NCBI RefSeq assembly: GCF_900142825.1
Contig: NZ_FRCH01000002.1
Span: 992,001-1,056,000 of the forward strand
Direction of reading: 5' to 3'
Length of the DNA: 64,000 bases
From: Rhodanobacter sp. OK091
GTDB lineage: Bacteria; Pseudomonadota; Gammaproteobacteria; Xanthomonadales; Rhodanobacteraceae
This document shows, one piece after another, positions 10,116-18,115 of the stretch; positions within the stretch are counted from its first letter, which is position 1, and each line of letters opens with the position of its first letter. Under the pieces are notes generated by a model. That model saw nothing but the letters and a program-made list of their open reading frames with translations, had not been told where the DNA came from and ran no database searches. Both the position numbers and the translations under genes were made by a program.

Positions 10116-11177
10116 TTATAAGGCCGTGGCGGCGCGATTCAAGGCGTCGCTGAGCAATCCGGCAGTGGCCTGCACCACCGGAATCACCCGTTCATACGCC
10201 ATCCGGGTCGGCCCGATCACCCCGACCGCACCCAGCACGCGCCCCTGCGCCCCGTAACTGGCGGTGACCACGCTGCAGCCGTCCAGTGCCGTGAAGCCGG
10301 ATTCCTCGCCGATGAACAGGCGCACGCCCGGTGCCTTGGCGCAGACTTCCATCAGCTGCAGCAATTCACTCTTCTGCTGGAACGCCTCGAACAATTCGCG
10401 CAGGCGCTGCAAGTCGGATAGTTCCGAATACGCCATCAGATTGGTCTGGCCGCTGACCAGCACGTCACTGCCGCCAGCCTGCGGCGCGAACGAGGCGGTG
10501 GCCAGCTCCACCGTGCTGGCCAGCAGCCGGTTGAGCTCGCTGCCGGTTTCGCGCAGTTCGGCCAGCAGATGCGTGCGGATGTCGTCGACCCGCAAACCGG
10601 CAAACTGGCTGTTGAGGTAATTCGCGGCCTGCTCCAGCTCGCCACTGTGCAGTGGCCTGGCCAACTGCACAATGCGGTTCTGCACCTGATTGTCGGTAAA
10701 CACCAGGATCACCAGCACCCGGGCATCCGGCAGCGGCACGAAATCGATATGCCGCAGCGGGAAATCGACCTGGCGGGGCACCGTGACCACGCCGGCAAAG
10801 TGGGTCATCGCCGAGAGCAAGGTTGAGACGTTGCCGAGCAGATCCCGTGTGGTGGTCGGTCCCGGCGGCAGCTCTCTCTGCAGGCGCGCCATCTCCGCGT
10901 GCGGCAAGGGTTGCAGTTCGATCAGGCTGTCGACGAACAGGCGCAACCCGCGCGGTGTCGGCACGCGTCCCGCCGAAGTGTGCGGCGAGGCGACCAGACC
11001 GGCGTCTTCCAGGTCAGCCATGATGTTGCGAATCGTCGCCGGACTCACGTCCAGCCCGGACGAACGCGACAGCGTACGTGAGCCCACCGGCTCCCCATCG
11101 ACCAGATACTGGGCGATCAACGTGCGCAACAGCCGTCGCGCGCGGGCATCGAGATCGTGGCCATGCGGGTTGATCAT
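10116..11177 (-). CDS. hrcA: Heat-inducible transcription repressor HrcA
   Basis: DNA-binding repressor that, where present, acts on CIRCE operators. The N-terminal winged helix contains GLDVSPATIRNIMADLEDAG, the recognition region; the remainder is the GAF-like dimerisation domain. The start at 11177 (MINPHGHDLDARARRLLRTL) gives 353 residues and fits relatives; an in-frame start at 11216 is possible and the Shine-Dalgarno is weak for both. No CIRCE inverted repeat is present in this cluster, so HrcA probably acts elsewhere (for example groESL). Divergent from recN. Confidence 0.94.
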   Translation of the reverse strand: MINPHGHDLDARARRLLRTLIAQYLVDGEPVGSRTLSRSSGLDVSPATIRNIMADLEDAGLVASPHTSAGRVPTPRGLRLFVDSLIELQPLPHAEMARLQRELPPGPTTTRDLLGNVSTLLSAMTHFAGVVTVPRQVDFPLRHIDFVPLPDARVLVILVFTDNQVQNRIVQLARPLHSGELEQAANYLNSQFAGLRVDDIRTHLLAELRETGSELNRLLASTVELATASFAPQAGGSDVLVSGQTNLMAYSELSDLQRLRELFEAFQQKSELLQLMEVCAKAPGVRLFIGEESGFTALDGCSVVTASYGAQGRVLGAVGVIGPTRMAYERVIPVVQATAGLLSDALNRAATAL

Positions 11178-11221
11178 GCGCTGATGTGATCCGTGGTGTA
11201 GCAATCTGTGAGACACGATAG

Positions 11222-11250
11222 AAATAAGGTCTGCGCGCGAAGCTTACAAG
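11222..11250 (-). promoter_or_regulatory. Possible sigma32-like promoter of hrcA-grpE
   Basis: Reverse-strand CTTGTAA (11250-11244) and CCTTATTT (11229-11222) are 14 bases apart. Agreement with the RpoH consensus is partial (CTTG of the -35, weak -10), so this is only a candidate. Confidence 0.3.
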
Positions 11251-11315
11251 CGCAGGCGGTGTTTTGCGCCGCCGGGCTGCCGCTACAATCCATCCATTCC
11301 ATCATCTGCCTGCCC

Positions 11316-12989
11316 ATGCTCACTTCGCTCTACGTCCGTCATTTTGCCGTTGTCGAGGCCGCCGAGATTGCGTTCGGCCCCGGCCTGACCGTGGTAAGCG
11401 GTGAAACCGGTGCCGGCAAATCGCTGTTGGTCGACGCACTGATGCTGCTAGCCGGCGCCCGTGCCGACAGCGGCATGGTACGCGCCGGCAGCGATCGCGC
11501 CGAACTGGCCGCGGAGTTCGAGCTGGCCGACCTGCCGGAGGCCCGCGACTGGCTACAGCAAGAGGAACTGGACGAAGACGGTGGCTGCCAGCTGCGACGG
11601 GTGATCCGCGCCGAGGGCAGCTCCAAGGCATGGATCAACGGTCGTCCCGCCAATGCGCGCCAGCTCGGCGAACTCGCTTCATTGCTGGTGGAGATTCACG
11701 GTCAGCACGAGCATCAGGCGCTACTGTCGCGCTCACACCAGCTGGCGTTGCTGGATGCCTACGCCGGCCACGATGGCCTGCTTGCGCAGGTACGCGATGG
11801 GGCGTTGCAGTGGCGCGAGTTGGGTGCGCGCATGCGCAAGCTCAGCGGTGGCGAGGATCGCGATCAACGCATCGAACTGCTGCGCCACGAACTGGGCGAA
11901 TTGGAGAAATGGGCGTTGCCGGCAGCCGAACTGGACGAACTCGAGGCAAGCCACCGCCGCCTCGCCAACGCTGGCCGGCTGGCTGAGGGCAGCGCCGGTG
12001 TCGTCGAGCTGCTCGATGGCGAGAGCGAATTCGCGCTGCGCCGCGCGCTCGGCCGTGCCCATGCCGAACTTGGCAAGCTCGCCGCGCTCGACGATAGACT
12101 GGCCCCCTTGCTGGAACTGCTCGACAACGCCAGCATCGAACTCGGCGAAGCCGCCGACGGCCTCGGCCGCTACGCGCAGGACGTCGACCTCGACCCCGAA
12201 CGTTACACGGAAGTCGACAGCCACCTGGCTCGTCTGCACGAGCTGTCGCGTCGACATCGCCTGCCGGTGGCCGAGCTGCATGACAAGCTCGCTGCCTTGC
12301 GCACCGAACTGAATGAGCTCGAAGGTGCCGGCGATGCATTGGAACAACTGGCTGCCCAACGCGAGCGGCTGCAACACGATTACACGCTTGCGGCCGCTCA
12401 GCTGAGCCAGGCGCGCGCGATGGCGGCAACCCGGCTCAGTGAGGAAGTCAGCGTGCTGATGACCGAACTGGGTATGGCAGGTGGCCTGCTGCGCATCGAG
12501 CTGGAAGCCGCCGTAGGCGAAGAGCCGGACCCGCAAGGCCAGGAACGCTGCGAGCTGCTGGTCAGCGCCAACCCCGGCCAACCGCCTCGACCGTTGCGCA
12601 AAGTGGCCTCCGGCGGTGAACTGGCACGCATCAGCCTGGCGATCGAGGTCGCTACCTTGGGCAAGGACACGGTCGGCAGCATGATTTTCGACGAGGTCGA
12701 CAGCGGCATCGGCGGTGCCGTGGCTGAAGTGGTCGGGCAGAAACTCCGTGCGCTTGGTGCCCAGCGGCAGGTGCTCTGCGTCACCCACCTGCCGCAGGTA
12801 GCCGCCCAGGGCCACGCGCACCTGCGGGTCAGCAAGCACAGCGACGGTGACTCCACCCGCACGCAAATCGAGAAGCTCGACGCCGGCGGCCGCAGGGATG
12901 AGCTGGCGCGCATGCTCGGCGGCGTCGAAATCACCCGTGAAACACGTGCGCACGCCAAGCAGATGCTGGAGCGGGCACAGACTGCTTGA
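11316..12989 (+). CDS. recN: DNA repair protein RecN
   Basis: SMC-like ATPase that acts at double-strand breaks early in recombination repair. 557 residues, the standard length. Walker A GETGAGKS near residue 33, a long coiled-coil middle rich in Glu, Leu and Arg, ABC signature ASGGELARISLA, and Walker B MIFDEVDSGIGG in the C-terminal head. The start MLTSLYVRHFAVVE at 11316 puts the usual beta strand at the N-terminus; the longer open frame to 11208 lies in the hrcA-recN promoter region. No clear LexA box was seen. Convergent with the next gene (18 bp). Confidence 0.97.
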   Translation: MLTSLYVRHFAVVEAAEIAFGPGLTVVSGETGAGKSLLVDALMLLAGARADSGMVRAGSDRAELAAEFELADLPEARDWLQQEELDEDGGCQLRRVIRAEGSSKAWINGRPANARQLGELASLLVEIHGQHEHQALLSRSHQLALLDAYAGHDGLLAQVRDGALQWRELGARMRKLSGGEDRDQRIELLRHELGELEKWALPAAELDELEASHRRLANAGRLAEGSAGVVELLDGESEFALRRALGRAHAELGKLAALDDRLAPLLELLDNASIELGEAADGLGRYAQDVDLDPERYTEVDSHLARLHELSRRHRLPVAELHDKLAALRTELNELEGAGDALEQLAAQRERLQHDYTLAAAQLSQARAMAATRLSEEVSVLMTELGMAGGLLRIELEAAVGEEPDPQGQERCELLVSANPGQPPRPLRKVASGGELARISLAIEVATLGKDTVGSMIFDEVDSGIGGAVAEVVGQKLRALGAQRQVLCVTHLPQVAAQGHAHLRVSKHSDGDSTRTQIEKLDAGGRRDELARMLGGVEITRETRAHAKQMLERAQTA

Positions 12990-13007
12990 ACACGGTGCGG
13001 GGCCGGA

Positions 13008-13643
13008 TCAGCCGTTCGGCGGCAACAGCCCCCGTTCGGTCGCCATCCGGTACAGATCCAGTTCCGAACCCGCGCCTAGTTTTCCCATCAGGCTGGCGCG
13101 GTGGATATAGACCGTTTTCTGACCGATACCCAGTTCGGCCGCCACCTGCTTGGGTGCGCGGCCACCTGCCAGCAACAGAAACACCTCGCGCTCGCGCGCA
13201 GTGAGCCGATTGATCGGATCAATCGCCGCGTCGGGTCTGTCAGCCCGACGCTGACGCAGATCCGAACTCAGGAAACACTCGCCGAGCATCACCGCACGCA
13301 GGCCCGCAACGAGTTCCTCCGGTGCCACGCCCTTGGTGACATAGCCGCTGGCGCCGCGACGCAGGGCCTCGGACACATACGGTTCGCCGTCATGCATGCT
13401 CAGCACCACGATACGTGTCTGAGGGGCCACGCTGAGCAGATGCTCGATCAGCGGCAGACCGCTGCCGTCAGGCAAGGACAGGTCCAGCGCCACCAGATCC
13501 GGACGCCAGTGGCCAACTGCCTCCACCGCATCATCCGCGCTGCGGCATTCGGCCACGACATCAAGATCCGGCTCCATCTCGATCAGCCGCTTGAAGCCCT
13601 CACGAACGATGGCGTGGTCATCGACCAGAACAATGCTGTACAT
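13008..13643 (-). CDS. NarL/FixJ-family response regulator (UhpA-like)
   Basis: Two-domain transcription regulator of 211 residues. The receiver carries the acidic pair DD (8-9), phospho-acceptor Asp54 in VALDLSLPDG and switch Lys104 in YVTKG. The C-terminal LuxR-type helix-turn-helix reads LTAREREVFLLLAGG then GQKTVYIHRASLM. It is divergent from the MASE1 histidine kinase 95 bp away, its presumed partner. Regulon unknown; an UhpA-like architecture does not prove sugar-phosphate sensing. Confidence 0.92.
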   Translation of the reverse strand: MYSIVLVDDHAIVREGFKRLIEMEPDLDVVAECRSADDAVEAVGHWRPDLVALDLSLPDGSGLPLIEHLLSVAPQTRIVVLSMHDGEPYVSEALRRGASGYVTKGVAPEELVAGLRAVMLGECFLSSDLRQRRADRPDAAIDPINRLTAREREVFLLLAGGRAPKQVAAELGIGQKTVYIHRASLMGKLGAGSELDLYRMATERGLLPPNG

Positions 13644-13738
13644 CCCACTACTTTACACATTGAACCCGGCCATATGCGTGCCTGGCACCAACATTCGTGC
13701 CCGCGCATCGATACGGATCGCACATGTAACATCCGCCC

Positions 13739-15334
13739 ATGCGCCTGAAATCATTCCGTCTGCCCAACTCCGGCCCCCTGTTGGGCGCCGGCTATCTGTT
13801 GCTGTGGCTGCTGTTGTGGCCGACGGTGCAACCGTTCTGGATGTTGCCGTACGGCTTGCGCTTCGGTGCCTTGCTGCTCACGCCGATGCGCCACTGGGGT
13901 TGGCTGCTCGGCGCTGAACTGGCCGCTACCGCCAGCATAAGCCTGGCCCAGGGTATGCCCCTGGGCTGGGTCGATTTCGCCATCGATGAATTGCCCGAGC
14001 TGCTGGTGATGGCGGGCAGCCTGTGGCTGCTGCGGCGATTCAACTTGCATGTCAGCCTGCACACGCCGCAAGACGTAACCCGACTGCTGCTTTCCGTGGT
14101 GCTCGTGGTGACAGCCACTACGGCGGTGGACGCTGCCCTGCTGGCACTTATCCATCCCAATTCGCCTGAGCTGATGCTACGTGTACTCGGTGAGGAATTG
14201 CTCAGCCACTATCTGGGCATCCTGCTGATCGTGCCGCTGATGATCATGTTGCTGCGCACCCGACTCGACCAGCGCGCGCTGACCAGCCTGATCATGGATG
14301 GTCTGCTGGTGATGCTGCCCTCGATGACGATTCTGCTGGTGCTGTCCGAACAAGCCGCCCCGCAACCGCAATTCGCCCGTGTGCTGTCACTGGCGCCCGT
14401 GCTTTTCTTCGCGTTTCGCCACGGTTGGCGAGGCGCCAGCCTGGCGATGCTCATCACCAGTCTCGGTATGACCCTGGTCGACCAGCATCTTGGCCACGCC
14501 CCATCGACCGCTGCGGCCTATCTGTTTCTAGCTGTTGCCGGCACCGGCGCCTTGATGTTGGGTTCGGCTACCGATGCCTTGCGCCGGAGCAGCGAACGGG
14601 TCGCCGAGCAGAACGTCTATCTCGGCGCGGTCAATCGTCGACTGGACCAGCTTGCGCACCAATTGCGCGATGCCGCCCGCGGCAACCTGCAGGCGGATGA
14701 AAACCAGCGCCGGCACTTGGCTGCGGAACTGCACGACGAACTGGGCCAGAACATCACTGCGATCCAGACCCATGTAAAGCTGGCCCAGGCCCGCCTGCGC
14801 CAGGCCGGCATGGAGGACATCAGCACCTCGATCAATACCATCCTGGCGCACATGCGACGTGCCCTGCACCGCTTGCTGGACGACTTGCGTCCGGCCGTGC
14901 TGGACGAGTTCGGACTGCTGCGCGCCCTCGACGAAGGCCCGATCCGTGATCTGTTGAACACTGCCGGCATGGCTTACCACACCGAACTGCATGGTGACCC
15001 ACGGCTGCTGGACGACGACACACGCACCGCGATTTACCGACTCGCGCAGGAAAGCGCGACCAATGCCGTCAAGCATGCGCAAGCCAGTGAATTCAGGCTG
15101 CGGCTGCGTATCGGCGAGCGTCAAGGTATCGCGCTTGCCCTGCTCGATCTGCGTGACAACGGAACCGGCCTGCCCAGCCGACTGCCCCGCGGCGGCCGCG
15201 GCCTGCAAGGCATGCGCGACCGGGTGACCTCGCTTGGCGGCCAGTTCCGCCTCCGTCCCGAGCACGCCGGCGTGCATCTGCGGATTTTGCTGCGAAGCAA
15301 CAGCAGTTCCGCGGATAACCGCCGACAGAACTAG
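13739..15334 (+). CDS. MASE1-type sensor histidine kinase
   Basis: Inner-membrane sensor kinase, 531 residues. Residues 1 to about 280 hold some eight hydrophobic helices resembling a MASE1 sensor. A coiled coil (about 283-320) leads to the HisKA_3 dimerisation helix with phospho-acceptor His332 in AAELHDELGQN, then an HATPase domain with N box (ESATNAVKHA), D/G1 box (DLRDNGTGLP) and G2 box (GGRGLQGMRDRV). It is divergent from the NarL-type regulator. The ligand is unknown; the UhpB-like arrangement is inference. A structured RNA candidate starts about 40 bp after its stop. Confidence 0.9.
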   Translation: MRLKSFRLPNSGPLLGAGYLLLWLLLWPTVQPFWMLPYGLRFGALLLTPMRHWGWLLGAELAATASISLAQGMPLGWVDFAIDELPELLVMAGSLWLLRRFNLHVSLHTPQDVTRLLLSVVLVVTATTAVDAALLALIHPNSPELMLRVLGEELLSHYLGILLIVPLMIMLLRTRLDQRALTSLIMDGLLVMLPSMTILLVLSEQAAPQPQFARVLSLAPVLFFAFRHGWRGASLAMLITSLGMTLVDQHLGHAPSTAAAYLFLAVAGTGALMLGSATDALRRSSERVAEQNVYLGAVNRRLDQLAHQLRDAARGNLQADENQRRHLAAELHDELGQNITAIQTHVKLAQARLRQAGMEDISTSINTILAHMRRALHRLLDDLRPAVLDEFGLLRALDEGPIRDLLNTAGMAYHTELHGDPRLLDDDTRTAIYRLAQESATNAVKHAQASEFRLRLRIGERQGIALALLDLRDNGTGLPSRLPRGGRGLQGMRDRVTSLGGQFRLRPEHAGVHLRILLRSNSSSADNRRQN

Positions 15335-15375
15335 GAATTTTTCCGATACCGAAAAAGTGAAGGGCTCGTTACGAT

Positions 15376-15577
15376 CGATCCATCGATGTGGGGGAGCCGC
15401 CATCGCAAGATGGTGGATCAGAGTCGCCGTGGGGACGGAGGCTCTGAAACAACGGCAGGATGCCGTTTCGCCGCTACCTGGCGACCAGTGCAGGCTATCG
15501 CGAGTCAATCGCGACGCCGGCTGAAACAGGTAGGGGAGCAGCCGCGGGCGGACAGGAGTCCTCCTCGCGGCTTTTTT
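15376..15577 (+). ncRNA. Candidate GGA-rich structured sRNA (Rsm/Csr-type decoy)
   Basis: A non-coding stretch with dense predicted structure: hairpin 15397-15416 with a GCAA tetraloop; hairpin 15419-15446 (CAGAG/CUCUG outer, CCGU/ACGG inner); hairpin 15451-15467 (AACGGCA-GGA-TGCCGTT); a long arm 15474-15533 closed by CTACCTG/CAGGTAG and tipped by TCGCGA-GTCAA-TCGCGA; and a terminator at 15541-15577. GGA occurs eight times (15393, 15415, 15433, 15437, 15458, 15535, 15550, 15555), two of them in apical loops and one in a linker. That pattern is typical of RNAs that titrate CsrA/RsmA. It could instead be a 3'UTR of the kinase gene. The promoter is uncertain (possible -10 TACGAT at 15370). Confidence 0.55.
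15541..15577 (+). terminator. Rho-independent terminator of the candidate sRNA
   Basis: GCCGCG (15541-15546) pairs with CGCGGC (15566-15571), with an inner GGAC/GTCC stem around an AGGA loop, followed by six T. The T-run shows termination on the forward strand, away from fur, which converges from the right. Confidence 0.85.
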
Positions 15578-15643
15578 ATGCCCACCATTCGGTGCGACGC
15601 GAGTCCCCGGCAACACATCGGCACTCAGCGCAGCGTTTTCTTC

Positions 15644-16066
15644 TCAGCTTTTGCGCGAATGGTGCTTCGGCCGCACATACAGCACCAGGCTGTGATCCTC
15701 GATCACATAGCCGTGCCGCGCCGCGATCTCGTGCTGCAGGCGCTCGATCTCCTCGCTGACGAACTCAATCACTTTCCCGCTGTCCACATCAATCATGTGA
15801 TCGTGATGTTTGCCGCGATCGAGTTCGTAGACAGCCTGGCCACCTTCGAAATTGTGCTTGACGATGATGCCTGCCGCCTCGAACTGGGTCAGTACGCGAT
15901 ACACCGTCGCCAGGCCAATGTCTTCCTGGTGGGCAAGCAGTTTCTTGTAGACGTCTTCGGCGGTGAGGTGTTGCACCCCTTCCTCGTCGAAGATTTGCAG
16001 GATGCGCATGCGCGGATGGGTCACCTTGAGGCCAACCCTGCGCAGCTCTTTGGTTTCCTGTTCCAT
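15644..16066 (-). CDS. fur: Ferric uptake regulator Fur
   Basis: Fe(II)-responsive repressor of iron uptake genes, dimeric winged helix. 140 residues from MEQETKELRRVGLKVTHPR, with GGAGGG before the ATG. DNA-binding helix region DIGLATVYRVLTQFEAAGI; metal ligands in GKHHDHMIDVDSG and RHGYVIEDHSLVLYV. The CxxC pair that binds structural zinc in E. coli Fur is replaced by DVDS, and no cysteine occurs anywhere in the protein. Divergent from bamE with a 76-bp shared promoter region. Confidence 0.97.
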   Translation of the reverse strand: MEQETKELRRVGLKVTHPRMRILQIFDEEGVQHLTAEDVYKKLLAHQEDIGLATVYRVLTQFEAAGIIVKHNFEGGQAVYELDRGKHHDHMIDVDSGKVIEFVSEEIERLQHEIAARHGYVIEDHSLVLYVRPKHHSRKS

Positions 16067-16142
16067 AGCACACCCTCCGCACGCGGCGTTTTCAAGCCGG
16101 TAGTGTATCATCCGACACCTTTACGATCCGGACGCAACACGC

Positions 16143-16601
16143 ATGCAAAAGCTGATCACCCTGCTGGTTTTCGCCATGCTGGCGCTCTCCCTGGCCGGCT
16201 GCCACATCGTCTACACCCCCGACGTACAGCAAGGCAATCTGCTCGATAAGAAAGTGGTGGATCAGCTCAAGCCCGGCATGACCAAGCACCAGGTATTGGT
16301 GCTGATGGGCACGCCTTCGGTCAGCACACCGTTCGACCAGAGCCGCTGGGATTACGTGTCCACCTTTTCGCATCGTGGCAGCCCGATCAAGGTGCGTACA
16401 TTCACGCTGACCTTCAACAACGACACGCTAGTGCGTACCGAAGGCGATTTCTTCGCGCAAGATGCCCAGCAGCTGGTCAAGGAGAGCAAGAAATACAACG
16501 CCGGCTACCCCGTCAACGAGACCGAGGGTGACAAGAGCAAATCTCCGAAGGACAGCAAGGACGACGGCGGCTTCGGCCAGGGTAACGACAACGGCCATTG
16601 A
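16143..16601 (+). CDS. bamE: Outer membrane assembly lipoprotein BamE (OmlA/SmpA)
   Basis: Small lipoprotein of the BAM outer-membrane protein assembly complex. 152 residues with signal peptide and lipobox LSLAGC (Cys20), followed by the SmpA/OmlA fold including LKPGMTKHQVLVLMGTPS. The C-terminal 30 residues are Lys/Asp/Gly-rich and probably disordered. Divergent from fur, an arrangement known from xanthomonads where the gene was named omlA. Confidence 0.95.
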   Translation: MQKLITLLVFAMLALSLAGCHIVYTPDVQQGNLLDKKVVDQLKPGMTKHQVLVLMGTPSVSTPFDQSRWDYVSTFSHRGSPIKVRTFTLTFNNDTLVRTEGDFFAQDAQQLVKESKKYNAGYPVNETEGDKSKSPKDSKDDGGFGQGNDNGH

Positions 16602-16643
16602 TCACCGGTACGGGTCGGCCGGGTTAGCCGTTCCGATCTCGAC

Positions 16644-16928
16644 TCAACGGGCGCGCCGCCGGCGCGCCTCCATCGGATCCAGCATGAGCGGCCGATAGAT
16701 CTCGATTCGATCACCGTTCTGCAGGATGTGGTCGGGCGCCACCTTCCGCGCGAATACGCCGAGGTGGTGCACGTCGATCGCACCAGCCGGGAGCATTCCG
16801 GTTATTTCCGAAGCATCGATCGCCTGCTTTACCGTACTGCCTTCGGCCAACTCGACCTGGCGCAGAATCTGTTTTCCGGCAGCCGCATAAACCACCTCGA
16901 CCGTGATCTTCCGCTCAGCCGTAGACAC
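16644..16928 (-). CDS. rnfH: RnfH-family ubiquitin-like protein
   Basis: Small beta-grasp protein (about 94 residues) of unknown biochemical role, nearly always paired with ratA. Recognisable segments are KITVEVVYAAAGKQ, the central FARKVAPDHILQNGDRIEIYRPL and a basic tail RRRRAR. The start is taken as GTG at 16928, which overlaps the end of ratA by 14 nt, implying coupling; a longer frame to 16985 would lie inside ratA. Confidence 0.88.
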   Translation of the reverse strand: MSTAERKITVEVVYAAAGKQILRQVELAEGSTVKQAIDASEITGMLPAGAIDVHHLGVFARKVAPDHILQNGDRIEIYRPLMLDPMEARRRRAR

Positions 16929-17346
16929 GCTCGGCCTCCCGACAGAAATCGTCGACCATGCGTCCCGCCAATCCCTGGAAGCCAAGCTTCAGCGCACTAC
17001 CGCCGAGCCGCCCCGCGTAGTCGAAATCCAGCTCGAACGCGACCTTGCAGCCGGCGTCACCGAGAGCGATGAAATCCCACACGCCTTCGAGGCTGCGGAA
17101 TGGACCATTGACCAGACTCATCCGCAAGCGCCTGGGCGGGTCCACCGAATTGCGTGTAGTGAAACTCTGGTGGAATCCCGCAAACTTGAGATCCAGCCGC
17201 GCCACCAGCACATCACCTTGGCGTTCAAGCACCTCGGCGCCGGCACACCAGGAGAAACGCTTTGGGTATGCTTCGACTTCATTGACTAGGTCGAACATCT
17301 GCATTGGCGAATATTTCACCAATGCACTGCGACGGATTTCGATCAC
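16915..17346 (-). CDS. ratA: RatA-type ribosome-associated START-domain protein
   Basis: Member of the polyketide cyclase/START family. E. coli RatA blocks 70S assembly and the yeast homologue Coq10 binds ubiquinone, so either activity is possible. 143 residues from a GTG start at 17346 (MIEIRRSALVKYSPMQMFDLV); WVDF-like core strands and the closing LAGRMVDDFCREAERVYG helix are visible. Divergent from smpB, the conserved smpB/ratA/rnfH arrangement. Confidence 0.9.
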   Translation of the reverse strand: MIEIRRSALVKYSPMQMFDLVNEVEAYPKRFSWCAGAEVLERQGDVLVARLDLKFAGFHQSFTTRNSVDPPRRLRMSLVNGPFRSLEGVWDFIALGDAGCKVAFELDFDYAGRLGGSALKLGFQGLAGRMVDDFCREAERVYG

Positions 17347-17429
17347 GGCAACCTCTTCACATCACGCTTGATTTGGCCCGGCATGCGGCGGAATCGGCAT
17401 CAGGGCAACAAGGCCCGAGTTTAACGGAC

Positions 17430-17921
17430 ATGGCCAAGGCGAAGGACAAAGACAACAAGGGCGGCGGCACCATCGCGCTCAACAAGCGCTCCCGTTTCGA
17501 GTACCACATCGACCAGCGTTTCGAGGCCGGCGTGGCCTTGCAAGGCTGGGAGCTGAAAGCGCTGCGCGCCGGCAGGATCAACTTCGGCGACAGCTACGCG
17601 GTCGTCCTGAAGAACGAGATATTCCTGATTGGTACCTCCATCCCGCCACTGATCAGCGCCTCCACCCACGTGATCGCCGAGGATCGACGCACCCGCAAAC
17701 TGCTGCTGCATCGCAAGGAAATCGATCAGCTGGTCGGCGCCGTCGAGCGTAAGGGCTACACCTTGGTGCCTACGGCGATGTACTGGAAGGGCAACAAGGT
17801 CAAGGTCGAGATCGGACTTGCCCGCGGCAAGCAGGAACATGACAAGCGCGACACCGAGAAGCAGCGCGACTGGCAGATCGAAAAACAGCGCACCATGCGG
17901 TCGCACAACCGCGGCGCCTGA
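17430..17921 (+). CDS. smpB: SsrA-binding protein SmpB
   Basis: Binds tmRNA and delivers it to stalled ribosomes in trans-translation. 163 residues from MAKAKDKDNKGGGTIALNKR, with the oligonucleotide-binding barrel (EAGVALQGWELKALRAGRIN) and the basic C-terminal tail (KRDTEKQRDWQIEKQR) that reaches into the mRNA channel. Its partner RNA ssrA is 7.5 kb away, separated by an inserted element. Confidence 0.97.
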   Translation: MAKAKDKDNKGGGTIALNKRSRFEYHIDQRFEAGVALQGWELKALRAGRINFGDSYAVVLKNEIFLIGTSIPPLISASTHVIAEDRRTRKLLLHRKEIDQLVGAVERKGYTLVPTAMYWKGNKVKVEIGLARGKQEHDKRDTEKQRDWQIEKQRTMRSHNRGA

Positions 17922-17945
17922 ATCTGCACATTGGCATCGCGCAAC

Positions 17946-17978
17946 AAAAAAGCCCTTGAAGACTTCAAGGGCTTTTTT
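17946..17978. terminator. Bidirectional terminator after smpB (probable former ssrA terminator)
   Basis: AGCCCTTGAA/TTCAAGGGCT stem flanked by A6 and T6, so it works on both strands. It ends smpB. On the reverse strand it lies just downstream of the ssrA-like remnant at 17979-17996, which suggests it once also terminated ssrA before the island inserted. Confidence 0.9.
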
Positions 17979-17996
17979 GCTTATTGGGGGGTGGCG
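17979..17996. other. Left attachment-site remnant (degenerate ssrA 3' end)
   Basis: GCTTATTGGGGGGTGGCG here matches GCTTGTATTGGTGGAGGTGGCG at the ssrA 3' end (25434-25455) apart from two small gaps. In related integrations a copy of the 3' end of the target RNA gene marks the distal end of the element. The match is imperfect, so this is a decayed attL candidate. Confidence 0.45.
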
Positions 17997-18058
17997 TCTA
18001 TTGAATTGGTAGCCGTCAGCCCTTGTGGCACAACGGTTTTAAGATTCAACTATTCTGA

Positions 18059-18079
18059 GTTGCCCCCAAAGTTGCCCCC
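18059..18079. repeat. Left GTTGCCCCC direct repeats (putative integrase arm sites)
   Basis: GTTGCCCCC occurs at 18059-18067 and again at 18071-18079, 12 bp apart. The same word occurs four times at the other end of the element, beside the integrase gene. Repeats at both ends with regular spacing suggest arm-type integrase binding sites. Confidence 0.55.
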
Positions 18080-18115
18080 TCATCATATTCGCTTGACCCT
18101 TCGCCACACCGTTGA

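Noticed and set aside
10036..11315. CIRCE operator near hrcA
   Set aside because: No TTAGCACTC-N9-GAGTGCTAA or close variant was found before hrcA, grpE or dnaK.
11178..11315. LexA box for recN
   Set aside because: No convincing SOS operator was seen in the hrcA-recN intergenic region; recN regulation is left open.
15340..15375. GacA box (TGTAAG-N6-CTTACA) upstream of the RNA candidate
   Set aside because: Only GTGAAG...GTTACG with 5-nt spacing is present; too few matches to call.
15376..15577. Riboswitch (c-di-GMP-I, TPP, cobalamin or glycine) or 4.5S/6S/RNase P RNA
   Set aside because: The conserved cores of these classes were looked for and not found; the element is downstream of a gene on its strand and ends in its own terminator, with the next gene converging.
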